NCBI GenBank assembly: GCA_029551925.1 | Contig: JAKPEO010000030.1 | Span: 19,063-83,062, forward strand | Reading direction: 5' to 3' | Length of the DNA stretch: 64,000 nucleotides | Origin: a bacterium | Lineage (GTDB): Bacteria; JAGOBX01 | Shown: in pieces, positions 27,938 through 36,649 of the stretch | Layout of the letters: the number at the start of each line of letters is the position of its first letter | Numbering within the stretch: the first letter of the stretch is position 1 | Program-made: the position numbers and the translations under genes | The notes under the pieces: model-generated | What the model was told of the DNA's origin: nothing | Seen by the model: the letters and a program-made list of their open reading frames with translations, nothing else | Databases searched by the model: none

Positions 27938-28588
27938 ATGATTGTAACAGAAAAAAAGGAATACAGCGAAGTAAGAAAATTTATAAATGCCGGCGACAAG
28001 ATATTTATTATTGGCTGCGCGCAATGTGCTACAAGTTGCGGCACAGGCGGCGAAAAAGAAGTAGCAGAATTAGCAGAGCATCTAAAAAATGAAGCACTTG
28101 AAATTACTGGAACAATAGTATTAGACCCACCGTGCGATGAACGAATTTGTAAAATCGAATTAAAAAAACATAATAACGCTTTAAATAATTCTGATAAAAT
28201 AATTGTCCTAGCTTGTGGAGCTGGAATATCTGTTATAAATGATTTACTACCGAATAAACAAATAGTATCAGGATTAGACGGAGTGTTTTTGGGCTCATTA
28301 AAAAGATTGGGGGTATATAATGAATATTGTTCGCTCTGCGGCGAATGTTTATTGAGCAAAACAGGCGGAATATGTCCTGTCACTCGCTGCGCGAAAGGAC
28401 TATTAAATGGTCCTTGCGGCGGAATAGTAGATGGCAAATATTGTGAAGTAAATACAAATAATCGCTGCGCTTGGAGTTTAATTTATGAACGACTGACGCA
28501 TCAAAACAAAACAAAAAATTTATTAGAATATCAGCAGCCGCGAAAATACAATAAATACGCTAAACCAAACACATTCAATAAAAGGTGA
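27938..28588 (+). CDS. metV: MetV-type methylenetetrahydrofolate reductase subunit (MTHFR C-terminal domain)
   Basis: A 216-aa Cys-rich protein of the MetV family that partners MetF in acetogen-type methylenetetrahydrofolate reductases. Visible signatures are IIGCAQCATSCGTGGEKE, DPPCDERIC, LACGAG, CSLCGECLLSKTGGICPVTRCAKGLLNGPCGG and RCAW. The cysteines are thought to bind zinc or Fe-S clusters and route electrons to the flavin of MetF. It lies 7 bases upstream of metF and is divergent from rnfB. The Shine-Dalgarno is weak. Confidence 0.9.
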   Translation: MIVTEKKEYSEVRKFINAGDKIFIIGCAQCATSCGTGGEKEVAELAEHLKNEALEITGTIVLDPPCDERICKIELKKHNNALNNSDKIIVLACGAGISVINDLLPNKQIVSGLDGVFLGSLKRLGVYNEYCSLCGECLLSKTGGICPVTRCAKGLLNGPCGGIVDGKYCEVNTNNRCAWSLIYERLTHQNKTKNLLEYQQPRKYNKYAKPNTFNKR

Positions 28589-28595
28589 CGATAAA

Positions 28596-29465
28596 TTGAA
28601 ATTATCCGAAATTTACAAGACAAAAAAATTTATTATAACAGCCGAGATATTCCCGCCCAAAGGCACAAATATCCAATCTTTGCGAGAAAAATCTAAAATT
28701 CTGAAAAATTATGTTGATGCAATAAATGTAACAGACAATCAGCGCGCATGTTTGAGATTAGGTGGATTAGCAATTGCAAAATTACTCATTGACGAAGGTT
28801 TAATCCCAATATATCAGTTAACTTGCCGCGACAGAAATCGATTAGCGCTACAATCTGATTTACTTGCCGCTTCTGTTTTTGGCGTTCAAAATATATTAAT
28901 ATTAAGTGGCGATCATCCGAAACACGGCGACCATCCAGAAACTAAACCAGTATTTGATTTTGATTCTGTGCAATTATTAAAAGTTGCGAAAAATCTTAAT
29001 ACTGGTTATGATTTTGCAGGCAATAAACTTAATGGTGCTACTGATTTTTATATTGGAGCTGTTGTCAACCCGACAATTGAACCGTTAGATTTACAAATTA
29101 TTCCTATGAAAAAAAAAATCGAAGCTGGTGCGAAATATTTTCAGACGCAGGTTTCGTTTGATATTGAAATATTTAAAAAATTCTATCAGCGTTTGATAAG
29201 TGAAGGCATTAGAGACAAAGTAAAAATTATCGCCGGAGTATTTTTATTAAAATCTGCAAAAATGATAGAATTTATGAAAAAAATACCGGGCGTATATATT
29301 CCAGACAATATAGTTGAACGTATTTCAAAAGCGGATAATCAACTTGATGAAGGAATAAAAATCAGCGCCGAATTAATAAGAGAATTAAAAACTATTTTCG
29401 ACGGCGCGCATATTATGGCTATAAATTCTGAAGAATTAATACCAAACATATTAGAAAAAATTTAA
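28596..29465 (+). CDS. metF: Methylenetetrahydrofolate reductase (MetF)
   Basis: A TIM-barrel flavoprotein that reduces 5,10-methylene- to 5-methyl-tetrahydrofolate. The 289-aa protein has the N-terminal catalytic-Glu stretch ITAEIFPPKG, YQLTCRDRNRLALQSDL (FAD contact), ILILSGDHP and KYFQTQVSFD. It starts with TTG supported by AAAGGTGA. The metV-metF pair is the acetogen/anaerobe arrangement, in contrast to NADH-dependent MetF alone. Confidence 0.94.
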   Translation: MKLSEIYKTKKFIITAEIFPPKGTNIQSLREKSKILKNYVDAINVTDNQRACLRLGGLAIAKLLIDEGLIPIYQLTCRDRNRLALQSDLLAASVFGVQNILILSGDHPKHGDHPETKPVFDFDSVQLLKVAKNLNTGYDFAGNKLNGATDFYIGAVVNPTIEPLDLQIIPMKKKIEAGAKYFQTQVSFDIEIFKKFYQRLISEGIRDKVKIIAGVFLLKSAKMIEFMKKIPGVYIPDNIVERISKADNQLDEGIKISAELIRELKTIFDGAHIMAINSEELIPNILEKI

Positions 29466-29494
29466 AGTTTATAAATTACAAGGAGATAATGATT

Positions 29495-30664
29495 ATGAAA
29501 AATTATCAAAAAATTATGTGTGGATTATTGGTTATTTTTTTGGGAGCGCTAATGACTGCAAATAGCCAAGCGAGCAATTTAAAATTAGAAAATAATGCGT
29601 ATCTATTATTTGGTCATCAAAATAATGTATGGCACAACACTATAGAAAAATCAGATAATAAATTAGAATTTGGCATTAATTCAATTTTGAATTATAAAGA
29701 TACAGATATTTTCTTCAATCTTAATTTAAAAGGACAACGCGAAAATTTTGATAAAACTTCGGATTATTCGATAATATCAATAAAACCGCAATTTGAATAT
29801 TATACTCAAACTGATATTATTTTTTCAAGCGAATTATTTTATAATAGAGGTTATGAAGATTATGAAGAAGGCATAAGTAATGCCCGCGATAAACTAAAAA
29901 ATTACAGATTAAATTTTGCGATTGGCAATTATTTTAAAGAAAAATGGTTTAATCAAGTGTCATTCAATTTTGCGAATTATGATTATAAAGAACAATTAGC
30001 GATGGACCGAAAAATTAAAAGCGTCGGAATATTAACAGAATACAATTTTTTCGGTAAATCATTTGTATATTTGAAATTAGGTTATAGCAATATTGACTAT
30101 GAAGTTCTAAATACTTTACAAGACAACAAAGAAATTTATTTGACTACTGGTATGAAAGGCACGCTTTCTGATAAAGTCAATGGCTTTGCAGATTTCACTA
30201 TCAAACGGAAAAATTATAAATCGCTAAACGATATCACCAAAGCGCTAATAAATTTTGAAATAACTACTCCGCTGACAAAAGAATTAAAATTAACGCTCGG
30301 TTTTAACTTTGATATTGCAGAAAATTATTCAGGCGACTATTACGACACTCCGCTTTTAAATAATAGATATTATGAATTATCAATTTTAAAATCAAATTTT
30401 AATTATGAAATCAACAAAGAAAATAATATTGATTTCACTGCTAAATTTTCTCGAAAAAATTATAATGACATACAAATCCAGCAAAGCAAAGTAATAGACA
30501 AATTAGTTGATTTAGATTTGAATTACAACAGAAAATTAAAAGTTGTTAATTTAGATAGTATCGCGACAATCGGCGCAAAATATTTTAGCAAAGATATTAC
30601 GCCTGCTGGCAGCGGCGATTACGAAGGCGCTGAATTTTATACAAAACTAAATATTAAATTTTAA
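29495..30664 (+). CDS. Outer-membrane beta-barrel protein, unknown
   Basis: A 389-aa predicted outer-membrane protein. Signal peptide (MKNYQKIMCGLLVIFLGA, cleavage near SQAS) is followed by repeated amphipathic strands with aromatic girdles, and the last residues are YTKLNIKF, a C-terminal Phe typical of BAM substrates. No named porin family is recognised. I choose ATG 29495 because AGGAG is 9 bases upstream; ATG 29489 would leave only 3. It follows metF by about 30 bases, possibly in the same operon. Confidence 0.75.
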   Translation: MKNYQKIMCGLLVIFLGALMTANSQASNLKLENNAYLLFGHQNNVWHNTIEKSDNKLEFGINSILNYKDTDIFFNLNLKGQRENFDKTSDYSIISIKPQFEYYTQTDIIFSSELFYNRGYEDYEEGISNARDKLKNYRLNFAIGNYFKEKWFNQVSFNFANYDYKEQLAMDRKIKSVGILTEYNFFGKSFVYLKLGYSNIDYEVLNTLQDNKEIYLTTGMKGTLSDKVNGFADFTIKRKNYKSLNDITKALINFEITTPLTKELKLTLGFNFDIAENYSGDYYDTPLLNNRYYELSILKSNFNYEINKENNIDFTAKFSRKNYNDIQIQQSKVIDKLVDLDLNYNRKLKVVNLDSIATIGAKYFSKDITPAGSGDYEGAEFYTKLNIKF

Positions 30665-30676
30665 TTTTGTAGGAAA

Positions 30677-31741
30677 ATGTATAAAATTGCTATTGTAGAT
30701 AATGATGAAGAAAATATTAAAGAAGTAGAAAAATTAGTTTCTAATTTTGGCGCGGAATTAATATCATTTAAAAGCGATTATCATAATACTTTAAATAAAC
30801 TGTTTTCCAATCCGCCAGATTTATTGATATTAAATATTGCTTTTAGCGACGGCGACGGAATAAATATTCTTAAAACCATAGACAATCTAAAAATTCCGAT
30901 TATTGTATTAACAGAAATAAAAGACACTGCGGCAAAATGGAATTCCTTCAAATTAGGCGCAGTTGAATATATTGTCAAACCATTTGATAAATACGATTTA
31001 TTTTATCGCATCAAAAACCAATTAAAGCGCCTGCAATTTTCTAAAAGTTTATCGCAATACAATGCCAAATTAGAAGCAATCGTAGAATATAAAACAAAAG
31101 AATTATATGAAACACATTATTCTCTGATTTATACATTAGCATCATTAGTAGAAACGCGCGATAATGACGCAGGACCGCATTTGCAAAATATTAGTTATTT
31201 TTCAAAAATAATTGCCGAAGAATTAAGTTTTAAAAATAAATACAGATACATAATCACAAAAGAATTTATTGACAATATTCCGTTAGCGAGCGCGCTACAC
31301 GATATAGGAAAAATAACAGTGCGCGATGCGATATTATTAAAGCCAGGACGCTTAACCCCAGAAGAATTTGAATTCATCAAACTCCATACTATTAATGGCG
31401 CCAGAATGTTAGAAGAATGTAAAAAGATGGTAAATTCATCATATTACTTTATCGATATGGCGATAGATATTGCAGCATATCATCACGAGCGCTGGGACGG
31501 CAAGGGCTATAATTTGGGCTTAAAAGAAGAAGAAATTCCTTTAAGTGCGCAAATTGTAGCGCTTGCTGATGTCTATGACGCAATGACCAGCCAACGCGTA
31601 TATAAATCGCAATTACCTCATAAAGATGTAGTGGCATATATTTGCGAAGAAAACGGCAAACACTTTGCACCTGATGTAGTCGATGCTTTTTTTAAATTAG
31701 AGGACGCTTTTTATGCAAAAAAATTCGACAAAAAAAAATAA
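30677..31741 (+). CDS. Pseudo-receiver HD-GYP domain protein (putative cyclic-di-GMP phosphodiesterase)
   Basis: A 354-aa two-domain regulator. The N-terminal receiver fold keeps acidic residues (D8, D10) and K101, but the phospho-acceptor position is Asn (N53 in LLILNIAF). The C-terminal HD-GYP domain retains H208-D209 (LHDIGK), H237 and HHERWD at 269-274, while the GYP motif reads GYN (277-279). HD-GYP enzymes hydrolyse cyclic-di-GMP with a metal centre, and the metal ligands look intact. Signal input is probably not phosphorylation. It overlaps the next gene by 29 bases. Confidence 0.88.
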   Translation: MYKIAIVDNDEENIKEVEKLVSNFGAELISFKSDYHNTLNKLFSNPPDLLILNIAFSDGDGINILKTIDNLKIPIIVLTEIKDTAAKWNSFKLGAVEYIVKPFDKYDLFYRIKNQLKRLQFSKSLSQYNAKLEAIVEYKTKELYETHYSLIYTLASLVETRDNDAGPHLQNISYFSKIIAEELSFKNKYRYIITKEFIDNIPLASALHDIGKITVRDAILLKPGRLTPEEFEFIKLHTINGARMLEECKKMVNSSYYFIDMAIDIAAYHHERWDGKGYNLGLKEEEIPLSAQIVALADVYDAMTSQRVYKSQLPHKDVVAYICEENGKHFAPDVVDAFFKLEDAFYAKKFDKKK

Positions 31742-33188
31742 AAAAACAGATGACAACTATATTGATATCAAAAATATTTTAATTATCGGCGCCGGCGTAG
31801 CCGGCAGAATGGTATGCGATGAAATCCTAACGCATTCGGAATTAAATTACAAAATTATCGGATTCGCAGATGATGATACAGCAAAAAAATCATATAAAAA
31901 TTTCCCTATTTTAGGAAAAATAAATGAATTAGATAAAATTTTAAAAAATTATCAAATTGATATCGCGCTTATCGCTATACCATCAGCGCGCGGCGCACTC
32001 ATCAGAAAAATAATCAATAAATGTTCAAAAAACAAATTAGAATTTCGGATAGTACCGGGGATATTCAAAATCATCAGCGGCGATGTTAAAATCAATCAGA
32101 TTCGCGAAGTCAAACCAGAAGATTTATTAGGTCGCGAAACAGTGCAATTAGACATTTATAATTTAAAAACAAAAACTAAAAATAAAACTGTTTTGGTTAC
32201 CGGCGGCGCAGGTTCGATTGGCACAGAATTATGCAAACAATTATGTGATAATTTAGAAATTTCCAAACTGTTAATCATAGACCAAAACGAATCTGAATTA
32301 TATTATTTACAACAACTTTTAAATGAAACTGTTCCACAAAAAATTTACGGAATTTGCGATATTAGCAACTATAATAGATTAGAATTTTTCTTTAAAAAAT
32401 ATAGACCTGATATAGTATTTCACGCTGCGGCATATAAACATGTCCCGCTAATGGAAGAAAATATCTATGAAGCAGTGCGAGTAAACATTTTCGGTTCGAA
32501 AAATATTTTTGAACTTGCTAATAAATATAATACAGAATATTGCGCGCTAATATCAACAGACAAAGCGGTCAATCCTACAAGCATAATGGGCGCTACTAAA
32601 CGCATTGCTGAACAGATATTGCTGTATTATTCAAACAAAAAAAATTACAATACAAAATTAAGCGCTGTGCGGTTTGGCAATGTATTAGCAAGTCGCGGTA
32701 GTGTCGTGCCTTTATTTCAAGCGCAAATTGCAAAAGGCGGACCTATTACAATTACACATCCTGAAATTTATCGCTATTTTATGACCATCGGTGAAGCTGC
32801 GTCGTTAGTGCTGAACACTTTAAAAATTAGCGACGGCGGCGAAATATTTGTATTAGATATGGGCGAGCAAATCAAAATTGCTGATTTAGCGAAAAATTTA
32901 ATTATCTTATCCGGACTAAAACCAAACAGGGATATAAAAATTGTATATACCGGTTTGAGGAAAGGCGAAAAATTATTTGAAGAAATTTTAACTTCAAAAG
33001 ATAATGCTACTGCCACAAAACTCGAAAAAATATATATCGCTTATCCACAAAAAACCTCAGATACTCTTTTGATTAATACCTTAAAAAAAATGAAAAAATT
33101 ATTGCAAACTAATGATGATATTGACGCTGATCTAAAAAAATTAATTTTGACACTTGTTCCTGAATTCATTATTAATCATCAAAATTAA
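31713..33188 (+). CDS. FlaA1/CapD/WbpM-like nucleoside-diphosphate-sugar dehydratase, soluble form
   Basis: Polysaccharide-biosynthesis SDR of 491 aa. An N-terminal nucleotide-binding domain (ILIIGAGVAGRMV) precedes the dehydratase Rossmann domain (VLVTGGAGSIGTEL). The active-site segment STDKAVNPTSIMGATK has Met where classic SDRs have Tyr, as in WbpM/FlaA1 4,6-dehydratases. The multi-span N-terminal membrane domain of the long WbpM forms is absent. The start has GAGG 9 bases upstream inside the preceding gene. Likely substrate is a UDP-N-acetylhexosamine. Confidence 0.9.
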   Translation: MQKNSTKKNKKTDDNYIDIKNILIIGAGVAGRMVCDEILTHSELNYKIIGFADDDTAKKSYKNFPILGKINELDKILKNYQIDIALIAIPSARGALIRKIINKCSKNKLEFRIVPGIFKIISGDVKINQIREVKPEDLLGRETVQLDIYNLKTKTKNKTVLVTGGAGSIGTELCKQLCDNLEISKLLIIDQNESELYYLQQLLNETVPQKIYGICDISNYNRLEFFFKKYRPDIVFHAAAYKHVPLMEENIYEAVRVNIFGSKNIFELANKYNTEYCALISTDKAVNPTSIMGATKRIAEQILLYYSNKKNYNTKLSAVRFGNVLASRGSVVPLFQAQIAKGGPITITHPEIYRYFMTIGEAASLVLNTLKISDGGEIFVLDMGEQIKIADLAKNLIILSGLKPNRDIKIVYTGLRKGEKLFEEILTSKDNATATKLEKIYIAYPQKTSDTLLINTLKKMKKLLQTNDDIDADLKKLILTLVPEFIINHQN

Positions 33189-33190
33189 AA

Positions 33191-33811
33191 ATGCTTGTGA
33201 ATAAATTAGAAATATTAAAAAATATCAACATTGAAATTCCTCAAAAAGCGATATTTTCGCGGTTAGGCTATAATTTTCATAAAACAAAAATTTCCGACGA
33301 CTATCAAAAAAAAATCCAAGATATAATAAATTTTGCAGCTGCGCTCTGCGAGATAAGTGTATGCTATAAAATATTTGATATAATATCAAATACAGACAAT
33401 AAAATAACAATAACAAACAATATAATTTTCAACAGTAAAAAATTAAGTGAATTTTTAAAAGCATGCGATAAAATTGTTATGATGGCGGCAACAGCGGGGA
33501 AAAAAATATACGAAGAAATACAAAAACATAATAAATTATCAGAAGCTGTAATATTAGACGCTGTCGCTTCTGAAATGACAGATGCTGCGTTAGATTGGCT
33601 AAAAAATTATCTAGTAAATAATTTCCGCAGAAATAATATTATAATGACAGACACTCGATACAGCGCCGGCTACGGAGATTTTGATATTAGCAATCAAAAA
33701 ATAATCTATGATTTATTAAAATTAGAAAAATTAGGTATCGCAATAACTGATACTTTTATTTTACTGCCGGAAAAATCAGTCACTGCAATTTACGGGCTGC
33801 AAACGCTTTAA
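33191..33811 (+). CDS. Stand-alone methionine-synthase activation-domain protein (MetH-act-like)
   Basis: A 206-aa protein resembling the AdoMet-binding reactivation domain of B12-dependent methionine synthase, without the rest of MetH. Matching segments are AVASEMTDAALDWL, the DTRYSAGYGDFDISNQ AdoMet-contact region and ITDTFILLPEKSVTAIYGL. Such short proteins occur in anaerobes with split MetH or corrinoid methyltransferases and probably help reactivate cob(II)alamin. It starts 2 bases after the dehydratase stop and fits functionally with metV-metF 4 kb upstream. Confidence 0.82.
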   Translation: MLVNKLEILKNINIEIPQKAIFSRLGYNFHKTKISDDYQKKIQDIINFAAALCEISVCYKIFDIISNTDNKITITNNIIFNSKKLSEFLKACDKIVMMAATAGKKIYEEIQKHNKLSEAVILDAVASEMTDAALDWLKNYLVNNFRRNNIIMTDTRYSAGYGDFDISNQKIIYDLLKLEKLGIAITDTFILLPEKSVTAIYGLQTL

Positions 33812-33854
33812 CTAACGTAAGCATTCTCTTATAAAACTTCAAATTTTTTCTCTT

Positions 33855-35365
33855 TTATTCGCCGCGCTCTAAAATTATATTTACTGTCGTATAGCCGCGG
33901 TCGCAAAAAATATCTATCGCGCCATTATGTAATTCAATTATTTTTTTTGTTATCACCAATCCCAGTCCAGTGCCGTGTTTTTTACTTGTGTAAAATAAAG
34001 AAAATAATCTTTCTTTTGTCTCTTCGTCTATGCCTTTGCCATTATCTTTAATATTTAAAACAAAATATTTTTTATTGTTTTCTTTTTTTTCAAAACATTC
34101 GAATATTATCTTACCATTTTTTTCATCTACTGCGGCAATAGCATTTTTTATAATATTTATCAATGCTTTTTCAAAATATACGATATCGCATAATATAAAG
34201 GTTTCTTCTTTTATATTGTTTTCTATTTTTATATTTTTTACATTAATTTCTTTTTCTAATAATTTCAAAATATCTATTATCATTTTTCTTATATCGGTTT
34301 TTATTAATTCCATTTTTTTCGGAGCCGCTAAAAACAAAAAATCAGTTGTTACTTTATTTTATTTAACAAGCGTTCGGTATTTTCGTTTTTTTCTGAAATT
34401 TTTCGTTCTAATAATTCAACATATCCTGATATTCCGCTTAAAGGATTGCGTACTTCGTGCGCTACGATAGCTGCCATAGTTCCTAAAAAATACAGGTATT
34501 CTGATTCTTTAAATTTCATCTCTATGGTTTCAGCGCGTTTTGTAGCATTATATTCTTTTTCTTTCAGTATTTGATTCAATTTTGAAATATTATCGAGCAT
34601 CTGATTAAACGCTTCAGCCAAAAAATTCAATTCATTATTTTTTTGGCTTATTATTATTCTTTCATTAAAATTACCTTCTGATATTTTTTCGATTTTTTTT
34701 ATCATCGCTAATATCGGGCTGATGACTTGATTAGAAAAAAACAAAGAACTAATAAGCAATATTGTCAAACTCAAAGCGATTATCAATAATAATTTCTGAC
34801 GGATTTTATTCAAAACCTCAAATAAATCGCTGCTCGCTTCAACTACTAAAAGATTTTTTTTTTCTGATTTATCGGCAATCGAATCCAATGCGGCATAACA
34901 CAATAATATATATTTTCCTTGATATGTCCTAAACAGCCGCGAGACCTGTATTTTTCCTGTTTTCAAAGCGTTTTCTATTTCAAATTTATCTTTCTGAAAA
35001 TTTATAGAAGACGGATAATATGTAGTATCTGCTATTACTAAAAATTCTAAATCTTGATTTATAATATAGATATTTTGCAGTTCTAATAATTCTTTAATTT
35101 TAAATAGTTTTTTTTGAAGATTTTTTAATACTGGATTTTCAATATCCGGTGATTTGGTTTTTATTAAATATTCTCGTTCGCTGTCTTCTATCGTATTAAA
35201 CAAAATTATTTTAGCGATATTTTGAAGTTTTATTTGCAATTCCAAAATAATTTTATCGCGGAAAGAAGAATACAAATAAAAAATCGTAAATAAAAAAATT
35301 ATAAAAAAAATAAGAATATTGATTATAAATTTTGTTTTTAAACGATGAATAAATCTAATTTTCAA
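33855..35365 (-). pseudogene. Membrane sensor histidine kinase split by a frame-breaking deletion
   Basis: Two adjacent frames form one kinase. Frame 1 (34349-35365) carries TM1 (about 12-30), a periplasmic sensor, TM2 (about 190-210), HAMP (KIEKISEGNFNERI) and the HisKA box VAHEVRNPLSGISG, then stops at 34349 after ERLLNKIK. Frame 2 (33855-34337, first start TTG) resumes with the end of the dimerisation helix (VTTDFLFLAAPK, read without a start) and has the full HATPase (N-box IKNAIAAVDE; NGKGIDEE; GTGLGLVI). Compared with related kinases about 5 residues are missing at the break, and an AATAAA repeat lies there, so a short deletion is the likely cause. Separate expression is possible but unlikely to signal normally. 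Confidence 0.75.
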
Positions 35366-36311
35366 TTTTTAAAGTTCCAATATTTAAATTATTAGTTTTA
35401 CAAAAATCGACAAATTCTTTTTTCAGCGGAGCAGTAAGTATTAATTCTTTATTTGTTATCGGATGAATAAAACGCAGTAAATAAGAATGCAGCATTAGTC
35501 TAATATTTTTTTTTGCTGTGGAATACAATGAATCTCCTACTATCGGATGATTTATCGCTTTCAAATGCACGCGTATCTGATGCGTGCGGCCTGTTTTCAA
35601 ATCTAATTCCAATAGCGAATAATTATTGGCATAATCTTTCAGTACAAATTCGGTAATTGCAGGTTTGCCGTTATTGCTCACGCACATTATTTTACGATTT
35701 TGTTTGTGCCGCGCGATCGGATAAGTAATTATTCCGCGCGTTTCATTTAATTTTCCATAAACAACAGCGATATATTTTTTTTCAATTTTACGCTGTTTGA
35801 AAATATCGCTCAACTTGAATTGTAGTTCTTCAGATTTGGCAAAAATTATCAAGCCCGAAGTATCTTTATCTAATCTGTGCACTACTCCGGGTCTATATTC
35901 ATAATCATCAATTGCGTCTTCGTCATCTTTTATTGCGCCGTAATACAGCAGCGCATTCACAAGCGTGCCGCTTTTAAAAATCCCGGCAGGATGCGTTATT
36001 ATTCCGCTATCTTTATTTATCGCTATCAGATAATCGTCTTCATAAACAACATCTATCTTGATATTTTCAGGCTCAACTTTTTTAGAAATTTCTGAAATGT
36101 ATTCAAATTCTATTTCATCATTAATTTCAATTTGATAATTTGATTTAGTAATTATTTTATTATTGATTTTCAGTTTTTGGTTCTTTATCGCTTCTTGGAT
36201 TTTTGTTCTGCTTAATGCTAAAATTTTAGAATTTAATAATAAATCAACACGCTTATAGGATTTTACATCGGCTTCTTCTACTCTAAATTTTAATTCCATA
36301 ATCTTTTGCAT
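35355..36311 (-). CDS. RluA/RluD-family pseudouridine synthase
   Basis: Isomerises specific uridines in large-subunit rRNA. The 318-aa protein has an N-terminal S4 RNA-binding domain (about 20-75) and the catalytic HRLDKDTSG motif (Asp148), followed by GRTHQIRVHL. This layout is RluD-like. ATG 36311 and ATG 36299 are both possible starts and neither has a strong Shine-Dalgarno. The gene begins inside the DUF6485 gene's end and overlaps the broken kinase by 11 bases. Confidence 0.92.
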   Translation of the reverse strand: MQKIMELKFRVEEADVKSYKRVDLLLNSKILALSRTKIQEAIKNQKLKINNKIITKSNYQIEINDEIEFEYISEISKKVEPENIKIDVVYEDDYLIAINKDSGIITHPAGIFKSGTLVNALLYYGAIKDDEDAIDDYEYRPGVVHRLDKDTSGLIIFAKSEELQFKLSDIFKQRKIEKKYIAVVYGKLNETRGIITYPIARHKQNRKIMCVSNNGKPAITEFVLKDYANNYSLLELDLKTGRTHQIRVHLKAINHPIVGDSLYSTAKKNIRLMLHSYLLRFIHPITNKELILTAPLKKEFVDFCKTNNLNIGTLKIEN

Positions 36312-36495
36312 ATGTCTGGATAAATCGTTTGAAACTTCTATCGTAGGTCTGTTCTACATCGTCTGGAAAACAACAAGCAGGCAATTGTTTCATACTCAAA
36401 TGATAATGAAGACATTCGCAGCATATTCCATGCCGTGAACAGCCGCCATACGAGCAATTACAGCGTTTAATATTTTTATTTTTTGAGCATTCCAT
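36283..36495 (-). CDS. DUF6485-family small Cys-rich protein
   Basis: A 70-aa protein with CNCSYGGCSRHGICCECLHYH near the N-terminus and LPACCFPDDVEQTYDRS later, a pattern I recognise as DUF6485. The eight or so cysteines suggest a metal site; the function is not known. A strong AGGAGG Shine-Dalgarno lies upstream. It is immediately downstream of tRNA-Val and may share its transcript. Confidence 0.8.
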   Translation of the reverse strand: MECSKNKNIKRCNCSYGGCSRHGICCECLHYHLSMKQLPACCFPDDVEQTYDRSFKRFIQTYAKDYGIKI

Positions 36496-36525
36496 TATTA
36501 AAAACGCCTCCTGTTATTTTTTTTA

Positions 36526-36602
36526 TGGTGGGCGGTACTGGACTCGAACCAACGACCTCCAGCGTGTCGAGCTGGCGCTCTAACCAACTGAGCTAACCGC
36601 CC
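36526..36602 (-). tRNA. tRNA-Val (anticodon GAC)
   Basis: A complete cloverleaf on the minus strand: 7-bp acceptor stem GGGCGGT/ACCGCCC, D arm GCTC...GAGC, anticodon stem CCAGC/GCTGG with loop TCGACAC (anticodon GAC), T arm with TTCGAGT, discriminator A and an encoded CCA. Position 33 is C, not the near-universal U. Confidence 0.95.
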
Positions 36603-36649
36603 TTATTTAATAATTTTGTATATTAATTTTTTTTTTGGTTTTGTCAATA

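Noticed and set aside
27931..28437. 168-codon minus-strand frame opposite metV
   Set aside because: It lies entirely opposite a clearly conserved Cys-rich metV gene and has no ribosome-binding site; it is a shadow frame.
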